A program made the position numbers and the translations under genes. Below the pieces are notes generated by a model that was not told the DNA's origin, searched no databases, and saw only the letters and a list, made by a program, of their open reading frames with translations. From the NCBI GenBank assembly GCA_030827125.1, contig JAURFD010000011.1, forward strand, positions 1-64,000: DNA of 64,000 nt, given 5' to 3'. Source of the stretch: Candidatus Nanopelagicales bacterium. Lineage in GTDB: Bacteria; Actinomycetota; Actinomycetes; S36-B12. Shown here one piece after another: positions 40,655 through 51,564 of the stretch (its first letter is position 1; every line of letters starts with the position of its first letter).

Positions 40655-41952
40655 TAGCGCAAGAACCCTTCGTAGTTGCGCTGCTGGAGTTGCGAGTCAA
40701 TCTGCTTGACCGTGTCGAGGCCCACGCCCACCACGATGAGCAGGCTGATGCCGCCGAAGACGAACTGATCACCGATGCCGAGCAGGTTAAAGGCAAAGAC
40801 CGGCAGGACGGCGATCAGGCCGAGGTAGACCGATCCGGGTGCGGTCAGGCGATTAAGCACATAGGCGAGGTACTCAGCGGTGGGCTTGCCCGCGCGAATG
40901 CCGGGAATGAAGCCGCCGTACTTCTTCATGTTGTCCGCGACGTCGACCGGATTAAAGGTGATCGAGACGTAGAAGTAGGTGAAGAAGACCGTGAGGGTGA
41001 AGAACAGCAGGAGGTACCAGGTGGAGGTGCCTGTCGACAGGTTGGTGGCGATCCACTGGGCCCAGTCGGCCTGGCTGCCGGTCAGCTGGACGAGCAGCGT
41101 CGGCAGGAAGAGCAGAGACGAGGCGAAGATGACCGGGATGACGCCGGCCATGTTCACCTTGAGCGGGATGTAGGTCGAGGTCCCGCCGTACATCTTGCGG
41201 CCCACCATCCGCTTGGCGTACTGGACCGGGATTCGCCGCTGGCCCTGCTCGACGAAGACGACCAGGGTCAAGATGACCAGCGCCACCGCGAAGGTGAGGA
41301 TGAGCTGGAAGGTGCCCCGGGTCACGAACACGTTGATGAACTGAGCCGGGATCGACGCGATGATCGAGGTGAAGATGAGCAGGGACATACCGTTGCCCAC
41401 GCCACGTTCGGTGATGAGCTCGCCCAGCCACATGATCACGGCGGTACCAGCCGTCATCACGATGACCATGGTGATGATGACGAGCGCGTTCTGGTTGGGG
41501 ATCAGCTCCTCGTTACAGCCGCTGAAGAGCTGACCCGGGGTACGCGCGAGCGACAAGATGGCCGTCGACTGAAGGATGGCCAGACCGATGGTGAGGTAGC
41601 GCGTGTACTGCGTGATCTTGGCCTGGCCGGACTGGCCTTCCTTCTTCAGCATTTCCAGTCGCGGGATAACCACCGTGAGCAACTGAATGATGATGCTCGA
41701 GGTGATGTACGGCATGATGCCGAGCGCGAAGACGGACAACTGCAGCAGCGCGCCACCGCTGAAGAGGTTGATGACCGCGTAGACCGAGTTGTCCGAGGTC
41801 TGGTCGATGCATCGCTGAATCGCCGAGTAGTCCACGCCCGGAGTCGGGACCACTGATCCGATCCGGAAGATGGTGATCATCCCCAGCGTGAAGAGCAGCT
41901 TCTTGCGCAGGTCCGGGGTCCGGAATGCTGCGACGAAAGCGCTGAGGTGCAC
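40654..41952 (-). CDS. secY: protein translocase subunit SecY
   Basis: Channel subunit of the Sec translocon, 432 residues with ten predicted membrane helices. FRIGSVVPTPGVDY near the N-terminus, the plug and helix-2 region GIMPYITSSIIIQLLTVV, RIPVQYAKRMVGRKMYGG and the C-terminal GLDTVKQIDSQLQQRNYEGFL are diagnostic. The start shows AGGAGGT upstream. It is separated from rplO by 141 bp that contain a hairpin, rather than overlapping as in some spc operons. Confidence 0.98.
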   Translation of the reverse strand: MHLSAFVAAFRTPDLRKKLLFTLGMITIFRIGSVVPTPGVDYSAIQRCIDQTSDNSVYAVINLFSGGALLQLSVFALGIMPYITSSIIIQLLTVVIPRLEMLKKEGQSGQAKITQYTRYLTIGLAILQSTAILSLARTPGQLFSGCNEELIPNQNALVIITMVIVMTAGTAVIMWLGELITERGVGNGMSLLIFTSIIASIPAQFINVFVTRGTFQLILTFAVALVILTLVVFVEQGQRRIPVQYAKRMVGRKMYGGTSTYIPLKVNMAGVIPVIFASSLLFLPTLLVQLTGSQADWAQWIATNLSTGTSTWYLLLFFTLTVFFTYFYVSITFNPVDVADNMKKYGGFIPGIRAGKPTAEYLAYVLNRLTAPGSVYLGLIAVLPVFAFNLLGIGDQFVFGGISLLIVVGVGLDTVKQIDSQLQQRNYEGFLR

Positions 41953-42046
41953 GCCATACCTCCTGGGCGGATCCGCACGCGGATCGCTCGATCGTGGACA
42001 TTGTCGGCTGTAGGAGCCTCGCAGGAGCCTAACGCAGGCCCCCGAT

Positions 42047-42075
42047 GGGACTCCCGCCGCGACCCTGGGAGTCCC
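42047..42075 (-). other. hairpin between rplO and secY
   Basis: GGGACTCCC and GGGAGTCCC, a perfect 9-bp inverted repeat around an 11-base loop, in the 141-bp rplO-secY spacer. There is no T-run. It could attenuate or process the transcript between ribosomal genes and the secretion channel gene; the role is inferred. Confidence 0.5.
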
Positions 42076-42093
42076 CTGGGCCTCGTCCGGGGA

Positions 42094-42534
42094 CTAAACC
42101 TTCTCGATGCTCCCGCCCGCGGCGGCGATCTTGCTCTGCGCCGAGGCCGAGTAGGCATTCGCCTGGACCCGGACCGCCACGGAGATATCACCCTGACCCA
42201 GCACCTTGACCGGCTGGCCCTTGCGGACGGCGCCGGCTGAGACCAGATCGGCGATGCTCACGGCGCCGCCCTCGGGGAACAACTTCTGCAACGTGGCGAC
42301 GTTCACGACCTGGAAGGTCACCTCGTTGGGGTTGGTGAACCCCTTCAACTTCGGCAGACGCATGTGCAGCGGCATCTGGCCGCCCTCGAAGCTCGCCGGG
42401 ACGGTATTGCGGGCCTTGGTGCCTTTGGTGCCACGACCCGAGGTCTTGCCCTTGGAGGCCTCACCGCGACCCTTGCGGGTCTTGGGCGTCTTGGCGCCGG
42501 GCGCCGGGCGCAAGTGATGAACCTTGAGCGCCAT
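42094..42534 (-). CDS. rplO: 50S ribosomal protein L15
   Basis: Late-assembly large-subunit protein, 146 residues from ATG 42534. The N-terminus [22 protein letters not shown], the glycine/lysine-rich [16 protein letters not shown] and [18 protein letters not shown] are diagnostic. It starts one base after the rpmD stop. Confidence 0.97.
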   Translation of the reverse strand: MALKVHHLRPAPGAKTPKTRKGRGEASKGKTSGRGTKGTKARNTVPASFEGGQMPLHMRLPKLKGFTNPNEVTFQVVNVATLQKLFPEGGAVSIADLVSAGAVRKGQPVKVLGQGDISVAVRVQANAYSASAQSKIAAAGGSIEKV

Positions 42535-42535
42535 G

Positions 42536-42721
42536 TCAGTCAACCTCCTCGACAGCAACCAGGTGCGAGACGGTGTTGATCATCCCGCGGATTTCCGGGC
42601 GGTCTTCCTTGACCACCGTGTCGCCGATGCGCTTGAGACCGAGCGAGCGCAACGTGTCGCGCTGGCCCTGGGTCCCACCGATGGGCGACTTCTTCTGCGT
42701 TACCTGGAGTCGGACGCTCAT
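42536..42721 (-). CDS. rpmD: 50S ribosomal protein L30
   Basis: Small large-subunit protein, 61 residues. The ORF track buries it inside a longer reading frame (42536-42907); the true start is ATG 42721, overlapping the rpsE stop as [25 protein letters not shown] and [14 protein letters not shown] are the L30 signature. Confidence 0.96.
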   Translation of the reverse strand: MSVRLQVTQKKSPIGGTQGQRDTLRSLGLKRIGDTVVKEDRPEIRGMINTVSHLVAVEEVD

Positions 42722-43335
42722 GACGCACCCGCCGCCCGTGCGCGAAGGAGCGCTGCCGGGGCAACGTCCTCGAGGGGCAGTCCGCGACGTGCCGCGACCT
42801 CTTCGGGTCGTTCGAGACCGCGAAGGGCAGCTACCGTCGCGTGAACGATATTGATGGCGTTGTCCGAGCCCAGGGACTTGGACAGGACATCGTGGACGCC
42901 CGCGCACTCAAGGACCGCGCGCACCGGGCCGCCGGCGATGACGCCGGTACCGGGAGCGGCGGGCCGCAGCATGACCACACCCGCGGCGGCCTCACCCGTG
43001 ATCGGATGGGGAATGGTGCCCTGGATGCGGGGAACCTTGAAGAAGTGCTTCTTGGCCTCCTCAACACCCTTGGCGATGGCGGCCGGCACCTCCTTAGCCT
43101 TGCCGTAGCCCACGCCGACGGTGCCGTCGCCATCGCCAACGACCACGAGGGCCGTGAAGCTGAAGCGGCGGCCACCCTTGACCACCTTGGCAACGCGGTT
43201 GATCGTGACGACGCGCTCGAGGAAGGCAGACTTCTCTTCGCGCGGGGCACGGTCACGTCGCTCGCGGCGGTCGCCGGAGCGACCTCCGCGGTCAGCGGTT
43301 GCGGAGCCGGTATTCCGGCGATCCGTTGTCGTCAT
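42718..43335 (-). CDS. rpsE: 30S ribosomal protein S5
   Basis: Small-subunit protein involved in decoding fidelity; 205 residues. A disordered, arginine-rich N-terminal extension of about 35 residues precedes the core ([21 protein letters not shown]). [21 protein letters not shown] and the C-terminal [20 protein letters not shown] are conserved. It is flanked by rplR and rpmD. Confidence 0.98.
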   Translation of the reverse strand: MTTTDRRNTGSATADRGGRSGDRRERRDRAPREEKSAFLERVVTINRVAKVVKGGRRFSFTALVVVGDGDGTVGVGYGKAKEVPAAIAKGVEEAKKHFFKVPRIQGTIPHPITGEAAAGVVMLRPAAPGTGVIAGGPVRAVLECAGVHDVLSKSLGSDNAINIVHATVAALRGLERPEEVAARRGLPLEDVAPAALLRARAAGAS

Positions 43336-43360
43336 TAGTCTTCAACCTCTCCTGCAACCG

Positions 43361-43744
43361 TCAGAACTCGAGGCCGCCCTCACGGGCGCCCTCTGCTAGG
43401 GCCGCGACGCGACCATGGAACTTGTTGCCACCTCGGTCGAAGACCACGGTGTCGATGCCAGCCTTCTTCGCGCGGTCGGCGACCAATTCGCCGACCCGAC
43501 GTGCCTGAGCCGTCTTATCCGTGCCCGTGCCACGCACGTCAGCTTCCATCGTGGAAGCCGAGGCGAGGGTACGGCGGGAGTCGTCGTCGATGACCTGGGC
43601 GACAACGTGACGCGCTGACCGGGTGACCACCAGACGCGGCCGCGCCGCGGTGCCGGTGACCTTCTTGCGGACGCGAAGATGGCGCCGATCGCGCGCTGTG
43701 CGCTTCGGGTTGCCTGATCCGATCTTCGGGGCGATGGAACTCAC
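43361..43744 (-). CDS. rplR: 50S ribosomal protein L18
   Basis: 5S rRNA-binding protein, 127 residues. [24 protein letters not shown] and the C-terminal [22 protein letters not shown] are typical. It overlaps the rplF stop by four bases and precedes rpsE. Confidence 0.97.
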   Translation of the reverse strand: MSSIAPKIGSGNPKRTARDRRHLRVRKKVTGTAARPRLVVTRSARHVVAQVIDDDSRRTLASASTMEADVRGTGTDKTAQARRVGELVADRAKKAGIDTVVFDRGGNKFHGRVAALAEGAREGGLEF

Positions 43745-44283
43745 TTCTTGCCCGCCTTTCCGGCCTTGCGCCGCACGACCTCGTTCTCGTAGCGCACACC
43801 CTTGCCCTTGAAGGGCTCAGGCTTGCGCAGCTTGCGAATATTGGCCGCCACCTCGCCGACCTGCTGCTTGTCGATGCCGATGACCTTGAACTTGGTCGGA
43901 GTCTCGACCGCGAAGCTGATGCCGTCCGGAGCCGGGAAGACGATCGGGTGGCTGTAACCGAGAGCGAACTCAAGGGCGTTGCCCTTGGCTTGCACGCGGT
44001 AGCCGGTGCCCACGATCTCCAGGCCCTTCTCATAGCCCTCGGTGACGCCCGTGACCATGTTTGCGATCAGCGTGCGGGTCAAGCCGTGGCGCGAGCGCGA
44101 CTCACGCTCGTCGTCGGGGCGCTCAACGAGGACGGAGCCATCCTCACCCTTGCTGACCGTGATGGGCTCGACGACCGAGTGGGTCAAGGTGCCCTTCGGG
44201 CCCTTGACGGTCACGGCGCTGCCATTGATGGTGACCTCGACACCCGAGGGCACGGGAACGGGAAGTCGTCCAATACGAGACAT
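43741..44283 (-). CDS. rplF: 50S ribosomal protein L6
   Basis: Large-subunit protein near the GTPase-associated centre; 180 residues. [27 protein letters not shown] and the C-terminal [27 protein letters not shown] are diagnostic. rpsH lies ten bases upstream. Confidence 0.98.
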   Translation of the reverse strand: MSRIGRLPVPVPSGVEVTINGSAVTVKGPKGTLTHSVVEPITVSKGEDGSVLVERPDDERESRSRHGLTRTLIANMVTGVTEGYEKGLEIVGTGYRVQAKGNALEFALGYSHPIVFPAPDGISFAVETPTKFKVIGIDKQQVGEVAANIRKLRKPEPFKGKGVRYENEVVRRKAGKAGKK

Positions 44284-44293
44284 GACCTACCCC

Positions 44294-44698
44294 TCACCAG
44301 ACGTAGGCGAGGACTTCCCCACCCACGCCCTTCTTTGCAGCCTGACGGTCGGTCAGGAGTCCGGATGACGTCGACAAGATGGCCACGCCGAGACCACCGA
44401 GGACCTTCGGCAAAGCGGTGCTCTTCGCGTAGACGCGCAGACCGGGCTTGGACACCCGGCGCAGGCCCGCGATGGAGCGCTCACGGCTCGGGCCGTACTT
44501 GAGTTCGAGCACGAGGTTCTTGCCGACGGGGGCCTCCTCCTCGTGCCAGCCACCGATGTAACCCTCCTGCTTGAGGATTTCGGCGATTCCCACCTTGATC
44601 TTGGAGTGCGGCATCGACACGGAGTCGTGGTACGCCGAATTCGCATTGCGCAGACGGGCGAGCATGTCTGCGATGGGGTCGGTCATGGTCATGGCCAT
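44294..44698 (-). CDS. rpsH: 30S ribosomal protein S8
   Basis: 16S rRNA-binding protein, 134 residues. [31 protein letters not shown] is the conserved start and [26 protein letters not shown] the conserved end. Start is ATG 44698 or ATG 44692; AAAGG favours the first. S8 is known to repress the spc operon in E. coli, but no matching RNA target was identified here. Confidence 0.97.
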   Translation of the reverse strand: MAMTMTDPIADMLARLRNANSAYHDSVSMPHSKIKVGIAEILKQEGYIGGWHEEEAPVGKNLVLELKYGPSRERSIAGLRRVSKPGLRVYAKSTALPKVLGGLGVAILSTSSGLLTDRQAAKKGVGGEVLAYVW

Positions 44699-44746
44699 CG
44701 GGCCTTTCTCACCGTGGTATCCCGTGGGGACCTACGGCGTAGTGGT

Positions 44747-44932
44747 TTACCAGCTGCTCTTGGTGATTCCGGGGAGCTGACCTGCATGGGCCATCTCGCG
44801 CACGCAGATACGGCAGAGGCCGAACTTGCGGTACACCGAGTGGGGCCGGCCGCAACGGGTGCAGCGCGTGTAGGCGCGCACCGCGTACTTCGGCTTGCGC
44901 TTGCTCTTGGCAATCAGTGCCTTCTTGGCCAC
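44747..44932 (-). CDS. rpsN: 30S ribosomal protein S14 type Z (zinc-binding)
   Basis: The short 61-residue zinc form of S14. The zinc ligands are in [27 protein letters not shown], and the end [14 protein letters not shown] is conserved. I use GTG 44932, giving (M)AKKALIAKS, because AAGGAG is eight bases upstream; the track start GTG 44938 overlaps the rplE stop with only two bases to the same ribosome binding site. Confidence 0.96.
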   Translation of the reverse strand: MAKKALIAKSKRKPKYAVRAYTRCTRCGRPHSVYRKFGLCRICVREMAHAGQLPGITKSSW

Positions 44933-44934
44933 GG

Positions 44935-45504
44935 TCACATCTCCTTGAAGGGGAAACCGAGGAGACGAAGCAGGGCCCGCCCTTCCTCGTCGTTCTCGGC
45001 GGTGGTCACCACGGTGATGTCCATACCCCGCACGCGGTCAATCTTGTCCTGGTCGATTTCGGGGAACATCGACTGCTCGGAGAGCCCGAAGGTGAAGTTG
45101 CCCCGACCGTCGAACTGCTTCGGGGAGAGCCCGCGGAAGTCACGGATGCGCGGGAGAGCCACCGACAGAAGTCGATCGAGGAACTCCCACATGCGGTCAC
45201 CGCGCAGCGTCACGTGGGCGCCGATCGGCATCCCTTCGCGAAGCTTGAACTGGGCGATGGACTTGCGTGCTTTGGTCACCTGGGGGCGCTGACCGGTGAT
45301 CTCGGCCAGGTCCCGGATGGCACCCTCAATGAGCTTGGAGTCCCGGGCTGCTTCACCCACGCCCATGTTCACGACGACCTTGGTGACGCCCGGTACCTGC
45401 ATGATGTTCGCGATATCGAACTCCTCACGCAGCGCCGGAATCACCTCCGCGCGGTAGCGGGACTTCAAGCGCGGCATATCGCGCTCAGTGCTCGTGGCAG
45501 TCAT
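44935..45504 (-). CDS. rplE: 50S ribosomal protein L5
   Basis: 5S rRNA-binding protein, 189 residues. [20 protein letters not shown] after a short extension, [22 protein letters not shown] and [23 protein letters not shown] are diagnostic. It shares one base with rplX. Confidence 0.98.
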   Translation of the reverse strand: MTATSTERDMPRLKSRYRAEVIPALREEFDIANIMQVPGVTKVVVNMGVGEAARDSKLIEGAIRDLAEITGQRPQVTKARKSIAQFKLREGMPIGAHVTLRGDRMWEFLDRLLSVALPRIRDFRGLSPKQFDGRGNFTFGLSEQSMFPEIDQDKIDRVRGMDITVVTTAENDEEGRALLRLLGFPFKEM

Positions 45505-45866
45505 CAGATTTCCTTACCGGTTCGCTTCGAGATGCGGACGCTGCGCTCAGCCTCGTAGGTGCTGCCATCGGGGCGACGCTTCTCGACCTTCTCCTTGCGG
45601 AAGCCAACACGGGTCGGTCGGTCATCCTCCGGGTCGACGACCATCACGTTGGACACGTGGATGGGAGCCTCCTGGGTGATGATGCCGCCGGTCTTGGCAC
45701 CGCGATTGTTCTGGCCGACCTTGGTGTGCTTCTTGATGCGGTTAACGCCCTCGACGATGATGCGCTCGGACTCGGGATAGACCTCGATGACCTTGCCGGT
45801 GATGCCGCGGTCCTTACCGCTGATGACCTGCACCAGATCGCCCTTGCGTACAAAAAGGCTCGCCAT
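45504..45866 (-). CDS. rplX: 50S ribosomal protein L24
   Basis: Assembly-initiator protein at the exit tunnel; 120 residues. The KOW motif [21 protein letters not shown], then [14 protein letters not shown] and the middle [13 protein letters not shown] are characteristic. It lies directly after rplN. Confidence 0.97.
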   Translation of the reverse strand: MASLFVRKGDLVQVISGKDRGITGKVIEVYPESERIIVEGVNRIKKHTKVGQNNRGAKTGGIITQEAPIHVSNVMVVDPEDDRPTRVGFRKEKVEKRRPDGSTYEAERSVRISKRTGKEI

Positions 45867-45867
45867 G

Positions 45868-46236
45868 TCAGAGCACCTCCGGAGCCAGCGAAATGATCTT
45901 CATGAAGCGCTTCTCGCGCAGCTCGCGGCCGACCGGGCCGAAGATGCGCGTGCCGCGAGGCTCGCCGTCGCCCTTGAGGATGACGGCAGCGTTCTCATCG
46001 AACTTGATGTACGAGCCATCGGGGCGGCGGTGCTCCTTGCGAGTGCGCACGACGACGGCCTTGACGACCTCGCCCTTCTTCACGTTGCCACCGGGGATCG
46101 CGTCCTTGACCGTCGCCACGATGATGTCGCCGATGCCGGCGTACCGACGGCCGGAGCCGCCGAGCACGCGGATGCACAGCAACTCCTTGGCACCGGTGTT
46201 GTCCGCCACCCGAAGGCGGGACTCTTGCTGGATCAC
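45868..46236 (-). CDS. rplN: 50S ribosomal protein L14
   Basis: Subunit-interface protein, 122 residues from GTG 46236 with GGGGAG five bases upstream. [28 protein letters not shown] and the C-terminal [29 protein letters not shown] are universally conserved. The track start at 46431 lies inside rpsQ. Confidence 0.97.
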   Translation of the reverse strand: MIQQESRLRVADNTGAKELLCIRVLGGSGRRYAGIGDIIVATVKDAIPGGNVKKGEVVKAVVVRTRKEHRRPDGSYIKFDENAAVILKGDGEPRGTRIFGPVGRELREKRFMKIISLAPEVL

Positions 46237-46246
46237 GTCGTCTCCC

Positions 46247-46531
46247 CTACTTCGCCTTCTCGAGGATCTCGACGACGCGCCAGCGCTTGGTGGCCGACAG
46301 CGGTCGAGTCTCCATGAGCAGCACGCGGTCGCCGACGCCGCAGGAGTTCTGCTCGTCGTGCGCCTTGAGCTTGCTCGTACGCCGCACGACCTTGCCGTAC
46401 AGCGGATGCTTGAAACGGTCCTCAACGGCAACGACGACGGTCTTGTCCATCTTGTCGCTGACGACGAGGCCCTCGCGGACCTTGCGTGCGCCGCGTTCCA
46501 CAGTGCTCACATTCACCTTCTCGTCGCTCAT
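46247..46531 (-). CDS. rpsQ: 30S ribosomal protein S17
   Basis: 16S rRNA-binding OB-fold protein, 94 residues. [31 protein letters not shown] and [26 protein letters not shown] are diagnostic. It overlaps rpmC by four bases. Confidence 0.97.
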   Translation of the reverse strand: MSDEKVNVSTVERGARKVREGLVVSDKMDKTVVVAVEDRFKHPLYGKVVRRTSKLKAHDEQNSCGVGDRVLLMETRPLSATKRWRVVEILEKAK

Positions 46532-46749
46532 GCCGCACCGCCCGTGATGCCGAGCTCGCGCTCCCGCATCACCGTGTAGAGACGGGCGATGTCCTTGCGC
46601 ACGGCGCGGAGTCGGCCGTGGTTCTCCAGCTGGCCCGTGGCCCCCTGGAACCGGAGGTTAAACAGCTCCTCCTTCGCCTCGCGCAGTCGCGTGACGAGTT
46701 CCTCATCGGTGAGACCGCGGAATTCCTGCGGTGACGTCCCGGCAGCCAT
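46528..46749 (-). CDS. rpmC: 50S ribosomal protein L29
   Basis: Exit-tunnel protein that helps dock trigger factor and SRP; 73 residues from ATG 46749, which shares one base with the rplP stop. [34 protein letters not shown] is the signature. The track start at 46788 is spurious. Confidence 0.96.
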   Translation of the reverse strand: MAAGTSPQEFRGLTDEELVTRLREAKEELFNLRFQGATGQLENHGRLRAVRKDIARLYTVMRERELGITGGAA

Positions 46750-47171
46750 CAGACCTCCGCAATATCGTCGCGGCGCACGATGCGGCACTTCATGGGCAAC
46801 TTGTGCATGGCCCGGGTCAGTGCCTGGATCGCGACCTTCTCATTGGGGTAAGCGAGCTCGAACATCACACGTCCGGGCTTCACATTGGCCACCCACCACT
46901 CCGGTGAGCCCTTGCCCGAACCCATGCGGGTCTCGGCGGGCTTCTTGGTCAGCGGGCGGTCCGGGTAGATGTTGATCCAGACCTTGCCACCGCGCTTGAT
47001 ATGGCGCGTCATGGCAATACGAGCAGCTTCGATCTGACGGTTGGTGACGTAGGCAGGCTCGACAGCCTGCAGGCCGTAGTCGCCAAACGTCACCTGGGTG
47101 CCACCCTTGGCCGCACCCGTCCGCTTCGGATGGTGCTGCTTGCGGTGCTTGACCCGTCGGGGAATCAGCAT
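46749..47171 (-). CDS. rplP: 50S ribosomal protein L16
   Basis: Large-subunit protein near the A-site tRNA; 140 residues. [56 protein letters not shown] and [20 protein letters not shown] are diagnostic. It lies two bases after rpsC. Confidence 0.98.
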   Translation of the reverse strand: MLIPRRVKHRKQHHPKRTGAAKGGTQVTFGDYGLQAVEPAYVTNRQIEAARIAMTRHIKRGGKVWINIYPDRPLTKKPAETRMGSGKGSPEWWVANVKPGRVMFELAYPNEKVAIQALTRAMHKLPMKCRIVRRDDIAEV

Positions 47172-47173
47172 GA

Positions 47174-47974
47174 TCAGACCTCGCCCTCGGTTGCAGCGGG
47201 AGCCGCAGTCTCGGCGGCCGGAGCCACCTCCACTGCCTCGTCCTCGCGGCGCGAAGCACGACGGGGACGCTCGGGGCGGCGGGTGCCCTGCCCCAGACGG
47301 GCCGCCGCCGCGGCCGCCTCGCGCTCAGCGCGGGTGGTCGGAGCATCGCCCTTGTAGATCCAGACCTTGACGCCGATGCGACCGAACGTCGTACGCGCCT
47401 CGTAGAAGCCGTAGTCGATGTCCGCACGCAGCGTGTGCAGCGGGACGCGCCCCTCACGGTAGAACTCGGTGCGGCTCATCTCTGCGCCGCCAAGGCGACC
47501 GGAGACCTGGACACGGATGCCCTTGGCCCCAGCCTTCATCGTGCTCTGCATGCCCTTGCGCATCGCACGTCGGAAGGACACCCGGCTGGAAAGTTGCTCG
47601 GCGATGCCCTGAGCGACCAGTTGCGCATCCATCTCCGGGTTCTTGACCTCGAGGATGTTGAGCTGAACCTGCTTGCCCGTCAACTGCTCCAGGTCGGCGC
47701 GAATGCGATCAGCCTCTGCGCCGCGGCGGCCGATGACGATGCCCGGGCGAGCCGTGTGAATGTCGACACGCACGCGATCTCGGGTCCGCTCGATCTCCAC
47801 CTTGCTGATGCCTGCGCGCTCCATGCCGGTCGACAGCAACTTGCGAATGGCGACATCCTCTTGGACGTAGTCGCGGTAGCGCTGACCCGGCTTGGACGAG
47901 TCGGCGAACCACCGCGACGTGAAGTCCGTCGTGATGCCCAGCCGGAAGCCGTGCGGATTGACCTTCTGGCCCAT
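47174..47974 (-). CDS. rpsC: 30S ribosomal protein S3
   Basis: mRNA-entry-channel protein, 266 residues from ATG 47974. [14 protein letters not shown], the KH domain with [24 protein letters not shown], and [28 protein letters not shown] are diagnostic. A C-terminal extension of about 50 residues is rich in alanine, arginine and glutamate, as is common in actinobacteria. The track start at 48094 lies inside rplV. Confidence 0.97.
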   Translation of the reverse strand: MGQKVNPHGFRLGITTDFTSRWFADSSKPGQRYRDYVQEDVAIRKLLSTGMERAGISKVEIERTRDRVRVDIHTARPGIVIGRRGAEADRIRADLEQLTGKQVQLNILEVKNPEMDAQLVAQGIAEQLSSRVSFRRAMRKGMQSTMKAGAKGIRVQVSGRLGGAEMSRTEFYREGRVPLHTLRADIDYGFYEARTTFGRIGVKVWIYKGDAPTTRAEREAAAAAARLGQGTRRPERPRRASRREDEAVEVAPAAETAAPAATEGEV

Positions 47975-47975
47975 G

Positions 47976-48356
47976 TCAGGCCCCCTTCTTCCGGCCCTTG
48001 CCGGCGCTGGCCGGCTCGCGGTCCTCGACCGACTCCAGGACCACCGTGATGTGGCTGGTGCGCTTGCGGATCCGAAAGGCGCGACCCTGAGCACGCGGAC
48101 GGAATCGCTTCATCGTCGGGCCCTCGTCAACGAAGGCCTCCGCCACAACCAGCGAATCCGGGTTGAGGTTGTGGTTGTTGGTCGCGTTGGCAATCGCGCT
48201 ATCGAGAACCTTGCCGACCGGAACGCTCGCATCCTGCGGAGCGAAACGCAGCACCGCCTGGGCGTCGGCTGCCGGCAGCCCTCGGATGAGGTCAACCACA
48301 CGCCGCGCCTTCATGGGCGTGACACGGACAAACCGCGCCTGGGCCCTGGCTTCCAT
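47976..48356 (-). CDS. rplV: 50S ribosomal protein L22
   Basis: Exit-tunnel protein, 126 residues. [26 protein letters not shown] and [28 protein letters not shown], which includes the tunnel loop, are diagnostic. It sits between rpsS and rpsC; the beta-hairpin loop shows no insertion. Confidence 0.97.
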   Translation of the reverse strand: MEARAQARFVRVTPMKARRVVDLIRGLPAADAQAVLRFAPQDASVPVGKVLDSAIANATNNHNLNPDSLVVAEAFVDEGPTMKRFRPRAQGRAFRIRKRTSHITVVLESVEDREPASAGKGRKKGA

Positions 48357-48398
48357 CGCTATCCCCTTGCTTCTCGTGATGCTTCTCGTACCGGTGGA

Positions 48399-48680
48399 CT
48401 ACTTGCGCTTTGCTTTGCGGTCTTCTTTGACGTGACCCTTGAAGGTGCGCGTCGGGGCGAACTCGCCGAGCTTGTGCCCGACCATGTTCTCGGTGATGAA
48501 GACCGGGACGTGCTTGCGTCCATCGTGAACGGCGATGGTGTGACCGAGCATGGCGGGCACAATCATCGACCGACGCGACCAGGTCTTGATGACCTGCTGG
48601 CTCTTGGCCTCGTTGGCGGCATCCACCTTCTTGATCAGGTGGTCGTCCACGAACGGACCCTTCTTAAGGCTCCTGGGCAC
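48399..48680 (-). CDS. rpsS: 30S ribosomal protein S19
   Basis: Small-subunit head protein, 93 residues. [24 protein letters not shown] and [30 protein letters not shown] are universally conserved. It lies nine bases after rplB. Confidence 0.98.
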   Translation of the reverse strand: MPRSLKKGPFVDDHLIKKVDAANEAKSQQVIKTWSRRSMIVPAMLGHTIAVHDGRKHVPVFITENMVGHKLGEFAPTRTFKGHVKEDRKAKRK

Positions 48681-48689
48681 AGTCGTCTC

Positions 48690-49526
48690 CTAGCGCTTCT
48701 TGCCGGTCTTGCGTCGGCGAACAATGAACTTGTCGCTGGCCTTCTTGGCCTTGCGGGTGCGGCCCTCGGGCTTGCCGGCCGGGTTGACCGGGTGACGGCC
48801 ACCGGAGGTCTTGCCCTCGCCACCACCATGCGGGTGATCGACCGGGTTCATGGCGACACCGCGGACGGTCGGACGGCGGCCCTTCCAGCGCATGCGGCCG
48901 GCCTTGCCCCAGTTGATGTTGGACTGCTCAGCGTTGCCGACCTCACCGATCGTGGCGCGTGAGCGAAGGTCCACGTTGCGGATCTCACCGGACGGCATAC
49001 GCAACTGGGCGTAGGGGCCATCCTTGGCGACCAGCTGCACGCTGGAACCTGCCGCGCGAGCGATCTTGGCGCCACCGCCGGGGCGGATCTCGACGGCGTG
49101 GATCACGGTGCCGACGGGGATATTGCGCAGGGGCAGGTTGTTGCCCGGCTTGATGTCGGCTGCCGGGCCGGTCTCCACCATGTCACCCTGCCCGAGCTTG
49201 TTCGGCGCGAGGATGTAGCGCTTCTCGCCGTCGGCGTAGTGCAGCAGGGCGATGCGCGCGGTGCGGTTCGGGTCGTACTCGATGTGCGCGACCTTGGCGG
49301 GCACGCCGTCCTTGTCGCCGCGGCGGAAGTCGATCACGCGGTAGGCGCGCTTATGGCCACCACCTTGGTGACGGGTCGTGATCCGGCCCTGGTTGTTGCG
49401 GCCGCCCTTGTTCGGCAGCGGCTCCACCAGAGACTTCTCCGGCGTCGAACGCGTGACCTCAACGAAGTCAGCGACGCTCGAGCCACGACGACCCGGTGTC
49501 GTCGGCTTGTACTTGCGGATACCCAT
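48690..49526 (-). CDS. rplB: 50S ribosomal protein L2
   Basis: Required for subunit joining and peptidyl transfer; 278 residues. [47 protein letters not shown] and the C-terminal [28 protein letters not shown], with the functional histidine, are diagnostic. Confidence 0.98.
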   Translation of the reverse strand: MGIRKYKPTTPGRRGSSVADFVEVTRSTPEKSLVEPLPNKGGRNNQGRITTRHQGGGHKRAYRVIDFRRGDKDGVPAKVAHIEYDPNRTARIALLHYADGEKRYILAPNKLGQGDMVETGPAADIKPGNNLPLRNIPVGTVIHAVEIRPGGGAKIARAAGSSVQLVAKDGPYAQLRMPSGEIRNVDLRSRATIGEVGNAEQSNINWGKAGRMRWKGRRPTVRGVAMNPVDHPHGGGEGKTSGGRHPVNPAGKPEGRTRKAKKASDKFIVRRRKTGKKR

Positions 49527-49543
49527 GGTGTTCGTCCCTCGCC

Positions 49544-49843
49544 CTAGCTAACCGGTCCGCCGAAGATGTCGATGCGGTCGCCCTGCGCCACGGACACGAT
49601 GGCCCGCTTGGTGGCATTACGACGGCCCCATCCGCGACGGGTGCGGATGCGCTTGCCCTCGCGGTTCTGCGTGTTCACAGCGAGCACGCGAACGCCGAAG
49701 ACCTGCTCGACGGCAATCTTGATCTGCGTCTTGTTGGCGTCCGGAGCGACGAGGAACGTGTACTTGTTCTCGTCGAGGAGGCCGTAGCTCTTCTCGGAGA
49801 TGACCGGGGCGAGCAGGACGTCGCGGGGATCGTCGATCCTCAT
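49544..49843 (-). CDS. rplW: 50S ribosomal protein L23
   Basis: Docking site for trigger factor and SRP at the tunnel exit; 99 residues. [43 protein letters not shown] is the conserved core. It overlaps rplD by four bases. Confidence 0.97.
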   Translation of the reverse strand: MRIDDPRDVLLAPVISEKSYGLLDENKYTFLVAPDANKTQIKIAVEQVFGVRVLAVNTQNREGKRIRTRRGWGRRNATKRAIVSVAQGDRIDIFGGPVS

Positions 49844-50514
49844 GCCGACACCTCCGATTCCGTGGCAACAGCCTTGGCGCCGCGGCCCTTGACGGGGCCG
49901 GCGACGAAGGCGTCGTACGACTCTTGCGTGAAGACGACGTCATCACTGATGAGCACGTCGTAGGTATTGAGCTGGTCCGGGGCAATAACGCTCACGGACG
50001 GCAGGTTGCGGACGCTGAGCCACGACACCTCATCCTCACGCGTCAGCACCACGAGCACGTTCGGGCGCTCGGTGACCTTAAGGAGGAAATCCTGCGCGGT
50101 CTTCGTCGACGGCGTATCACCTTCGACCAGTCCGGTGACGATGTGCACGCGACCCTCACGAGCCCGATCCGACAGGGCGCCACGCAGAGCGGCAGCCTTC
50201 ATCTTCTTCGGGGTGCGCTGATCGTAGTTGCGCGGAGTCGGGCCATGGACCACGCCGCCGCCAACGAACTGCGGTGCACGCGTCGAACCCTGACGGGCGC
50301 GACCGGTGCCCTTCTGCTTGAAAGGCTTACGACCAGCTCCAGAGACCTCACCGCGACCCTTGGTGTCGTGCGTGCCCTGGCGTGCTGCTGCCAGCTGAGC
50401 CACCACGACCTGGTGGATCAGCGGGACGTTCACCTGGACGTCGAAGATCTCAGCGGGCAGATCAACCGAGCCGGCGGACTTGCCGGCCGGGCTCTGGATG
50501 TCTACGGAGGTCAT
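49840..50514 (-). CDS. rplD: 50S ribosomal protein L4
   Basis: Exit-tunnel constriction protein, 224 residues. [46 protein letters not shown] is the tunnel loop; [15 protein letters not shown] follows. In E. coli L4 represses the S10 operon; no such leader was recognised here. It overlaps rplC and rplW by four bases. Confidence 0.98.
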   Translation of the reverse strand: MTSVDIQSPAGKSAGSVDLPAEIFDVQVNVPLIHQVVVAQLAAARQGTHDTKGRGEVSGAGRKPFKQKGTGRARQGSTRAPQFVGGGVVHGPTPRNYDQRTPKKMKAAALRGALSDRAREGRVHIVTGLVEGDTPSTKTAQDFLLKVTERPNVLVVLTREDEVSWLSVRNLPSVSVIAPDQLNTYDVLISDDVVFTQESYDAFVAGPVKGRGAKAVATESEVSA

Positions 50515-51161
50515 GCCGTCACCGCCTTCGCCGTAGAGCGGAGGAAGACCACGCCGCCCTTGGGACCGGGGACGGCCCCCTTGATGAGGATCAGGCCGCG
50601 CTCGGCATCAACCGCGTGCACCTTCAAGCCCTGGGTGGTCTGGCGGACCGTGCCCATGCGACCGGCCATCCGCAGGCCCTTGAACACACGGGCCGGGGTG
50701 GCGCAGGCACCGATGGAACCGGGCTTGCGGTGGTTGCGGTGCGCACCGTGGGAAGCGCTCACGCCAGCGAAGCCGTGCCGCTTCATCGTGCCGGCGAAGC
50801 CCTTGCCCTTCGTGGTGCCGGTGATGTCGACGACGTCACCCGCCTCGAAAGTCTCGGCGCCGACCTCCTGGCCGAGGGTGTAGTCACCCGCGTCCAAGGT
50901 GCGCAGCTCCACGAGGTGCCGACGCGGGGCAACTCCGGCCTTGGCGAAATGACCGGCGTCCGGCTTGTTCACCCGTCGCGGGTCAACCGAACCGAAGCCG
51001 AGCTGCACCGCGGAGTAGCCGTCGGTGTCGGGCGTGCGCACCTGCGTGACCACGCAGGGGCCTGCCTTGACCACGGTCACGGGAACAACGCGGTTGTTCT
51101 CGTCCCATACCTGGGTCATGCCGAGCTTCTCGCCCAACACTCCCTTGACTGTCCTGTCCAT
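50511..51161 (-). CDS. rplC: 50S ribosomal protein L3
   Basis: Early-assembly protein reaching the peptidyl-transferase centre; 216 residues. [27 protein letters not shown] and the tip [42 protein letters not shown] are diagnostic. It lies ten bases after rpsJ. Confidence 0.98.
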   Translation of the reverse strand: MDRTVKGVLGEKLGMTQVWDENNRVVPVTVVKAGPCVVTQVRTPDTDGYSAVQLGFGSVDPRRVNKPDAGHFAKAGVAPRRHLVELRTLDAGDYTLGQEVGAETFEAGDVVDITGTTKGKGFAGTMKRHGFAGVSASHGAHRNHRKPGSIGACATPARVFKGLRMAGRMGTVRQTTQGLKVHAVDAERGLILIKGAVPGPKGGVVFLRSTAKAVTA

Positions 51162-51171
51162 TCGTCGCGTC

Positions 51172-51480
51172 CTAGAGCTTGATCTCGATGTCGACGCCGG
51201 CCGGGAGATCCAGGCGCATCAGCGAATCGACGGTCTTGGGCGTGGGGTCAAGGATGTCGATGAGCCGCTTGTGCGTGCGCATCTCAAAGTGCTCTCGACT
51301 GTCCTTGTACTTGTGCGGCGACCGGATGACGCAGTAGACGTTCTTCTCGGTCGGCAGCGGCACCGGTCCTGCGACCTGCGCACCCGTACGGGTCACGGTA
51401 TCGACGATCTTGCGCGCCGATGAATCGATGACCTCGTGGTCGTAGGCCTTTAGCCGGATTCGGATCTTCTGTCCCGCCAT
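51172..51480 (-). CDS. rpsJ: 30S ribosomal protein S10
   Basis: First gene of the S10 operon; S10 also joins NusB in antitermination. The 102 residues include [41 protein letters not shown] and the anti-NusB-type segment [17 protein letters not shown] 51480 has AAGGACAGG-like sequence upstream. The tuf hairpin lies just upstream. Confidence 0.98.
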   Translation of the reverse strand: MAGQKIRIRLKAYDHEVIDSSARKIVDTVTRTGAQVAGPVPLPTEKNVYCVIRSPHKYKDSREHFEMRTHKRLIDILDPTPKTVDSLMRLDLPAGVDIEIKL

Positions 51481-51528
51481 GGTGGCTTCGCCTGTCCTTC
51501 GTCTCAGTACCGCTGTCTTGGGGTGGTA

Positions 51529-51557
51529 TCGGGGGAGGTGCTGGGCACCTCCCCCGA
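51529..51557 (-). terminator. terminator-like hairpin after tuf
   Basis: A perfect 13-bp inverted repeat (TCGGGGGAGGTGC and GCACCTCCCCCGA) with a three-base loop, eight bases after the tuf stop. No T-run follows, which is common for actinobacterial terminators. It probably ends the str operon before the S10 operon. Confidence 0.75.
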
Positions 51558-51564
51558 ACCGGAA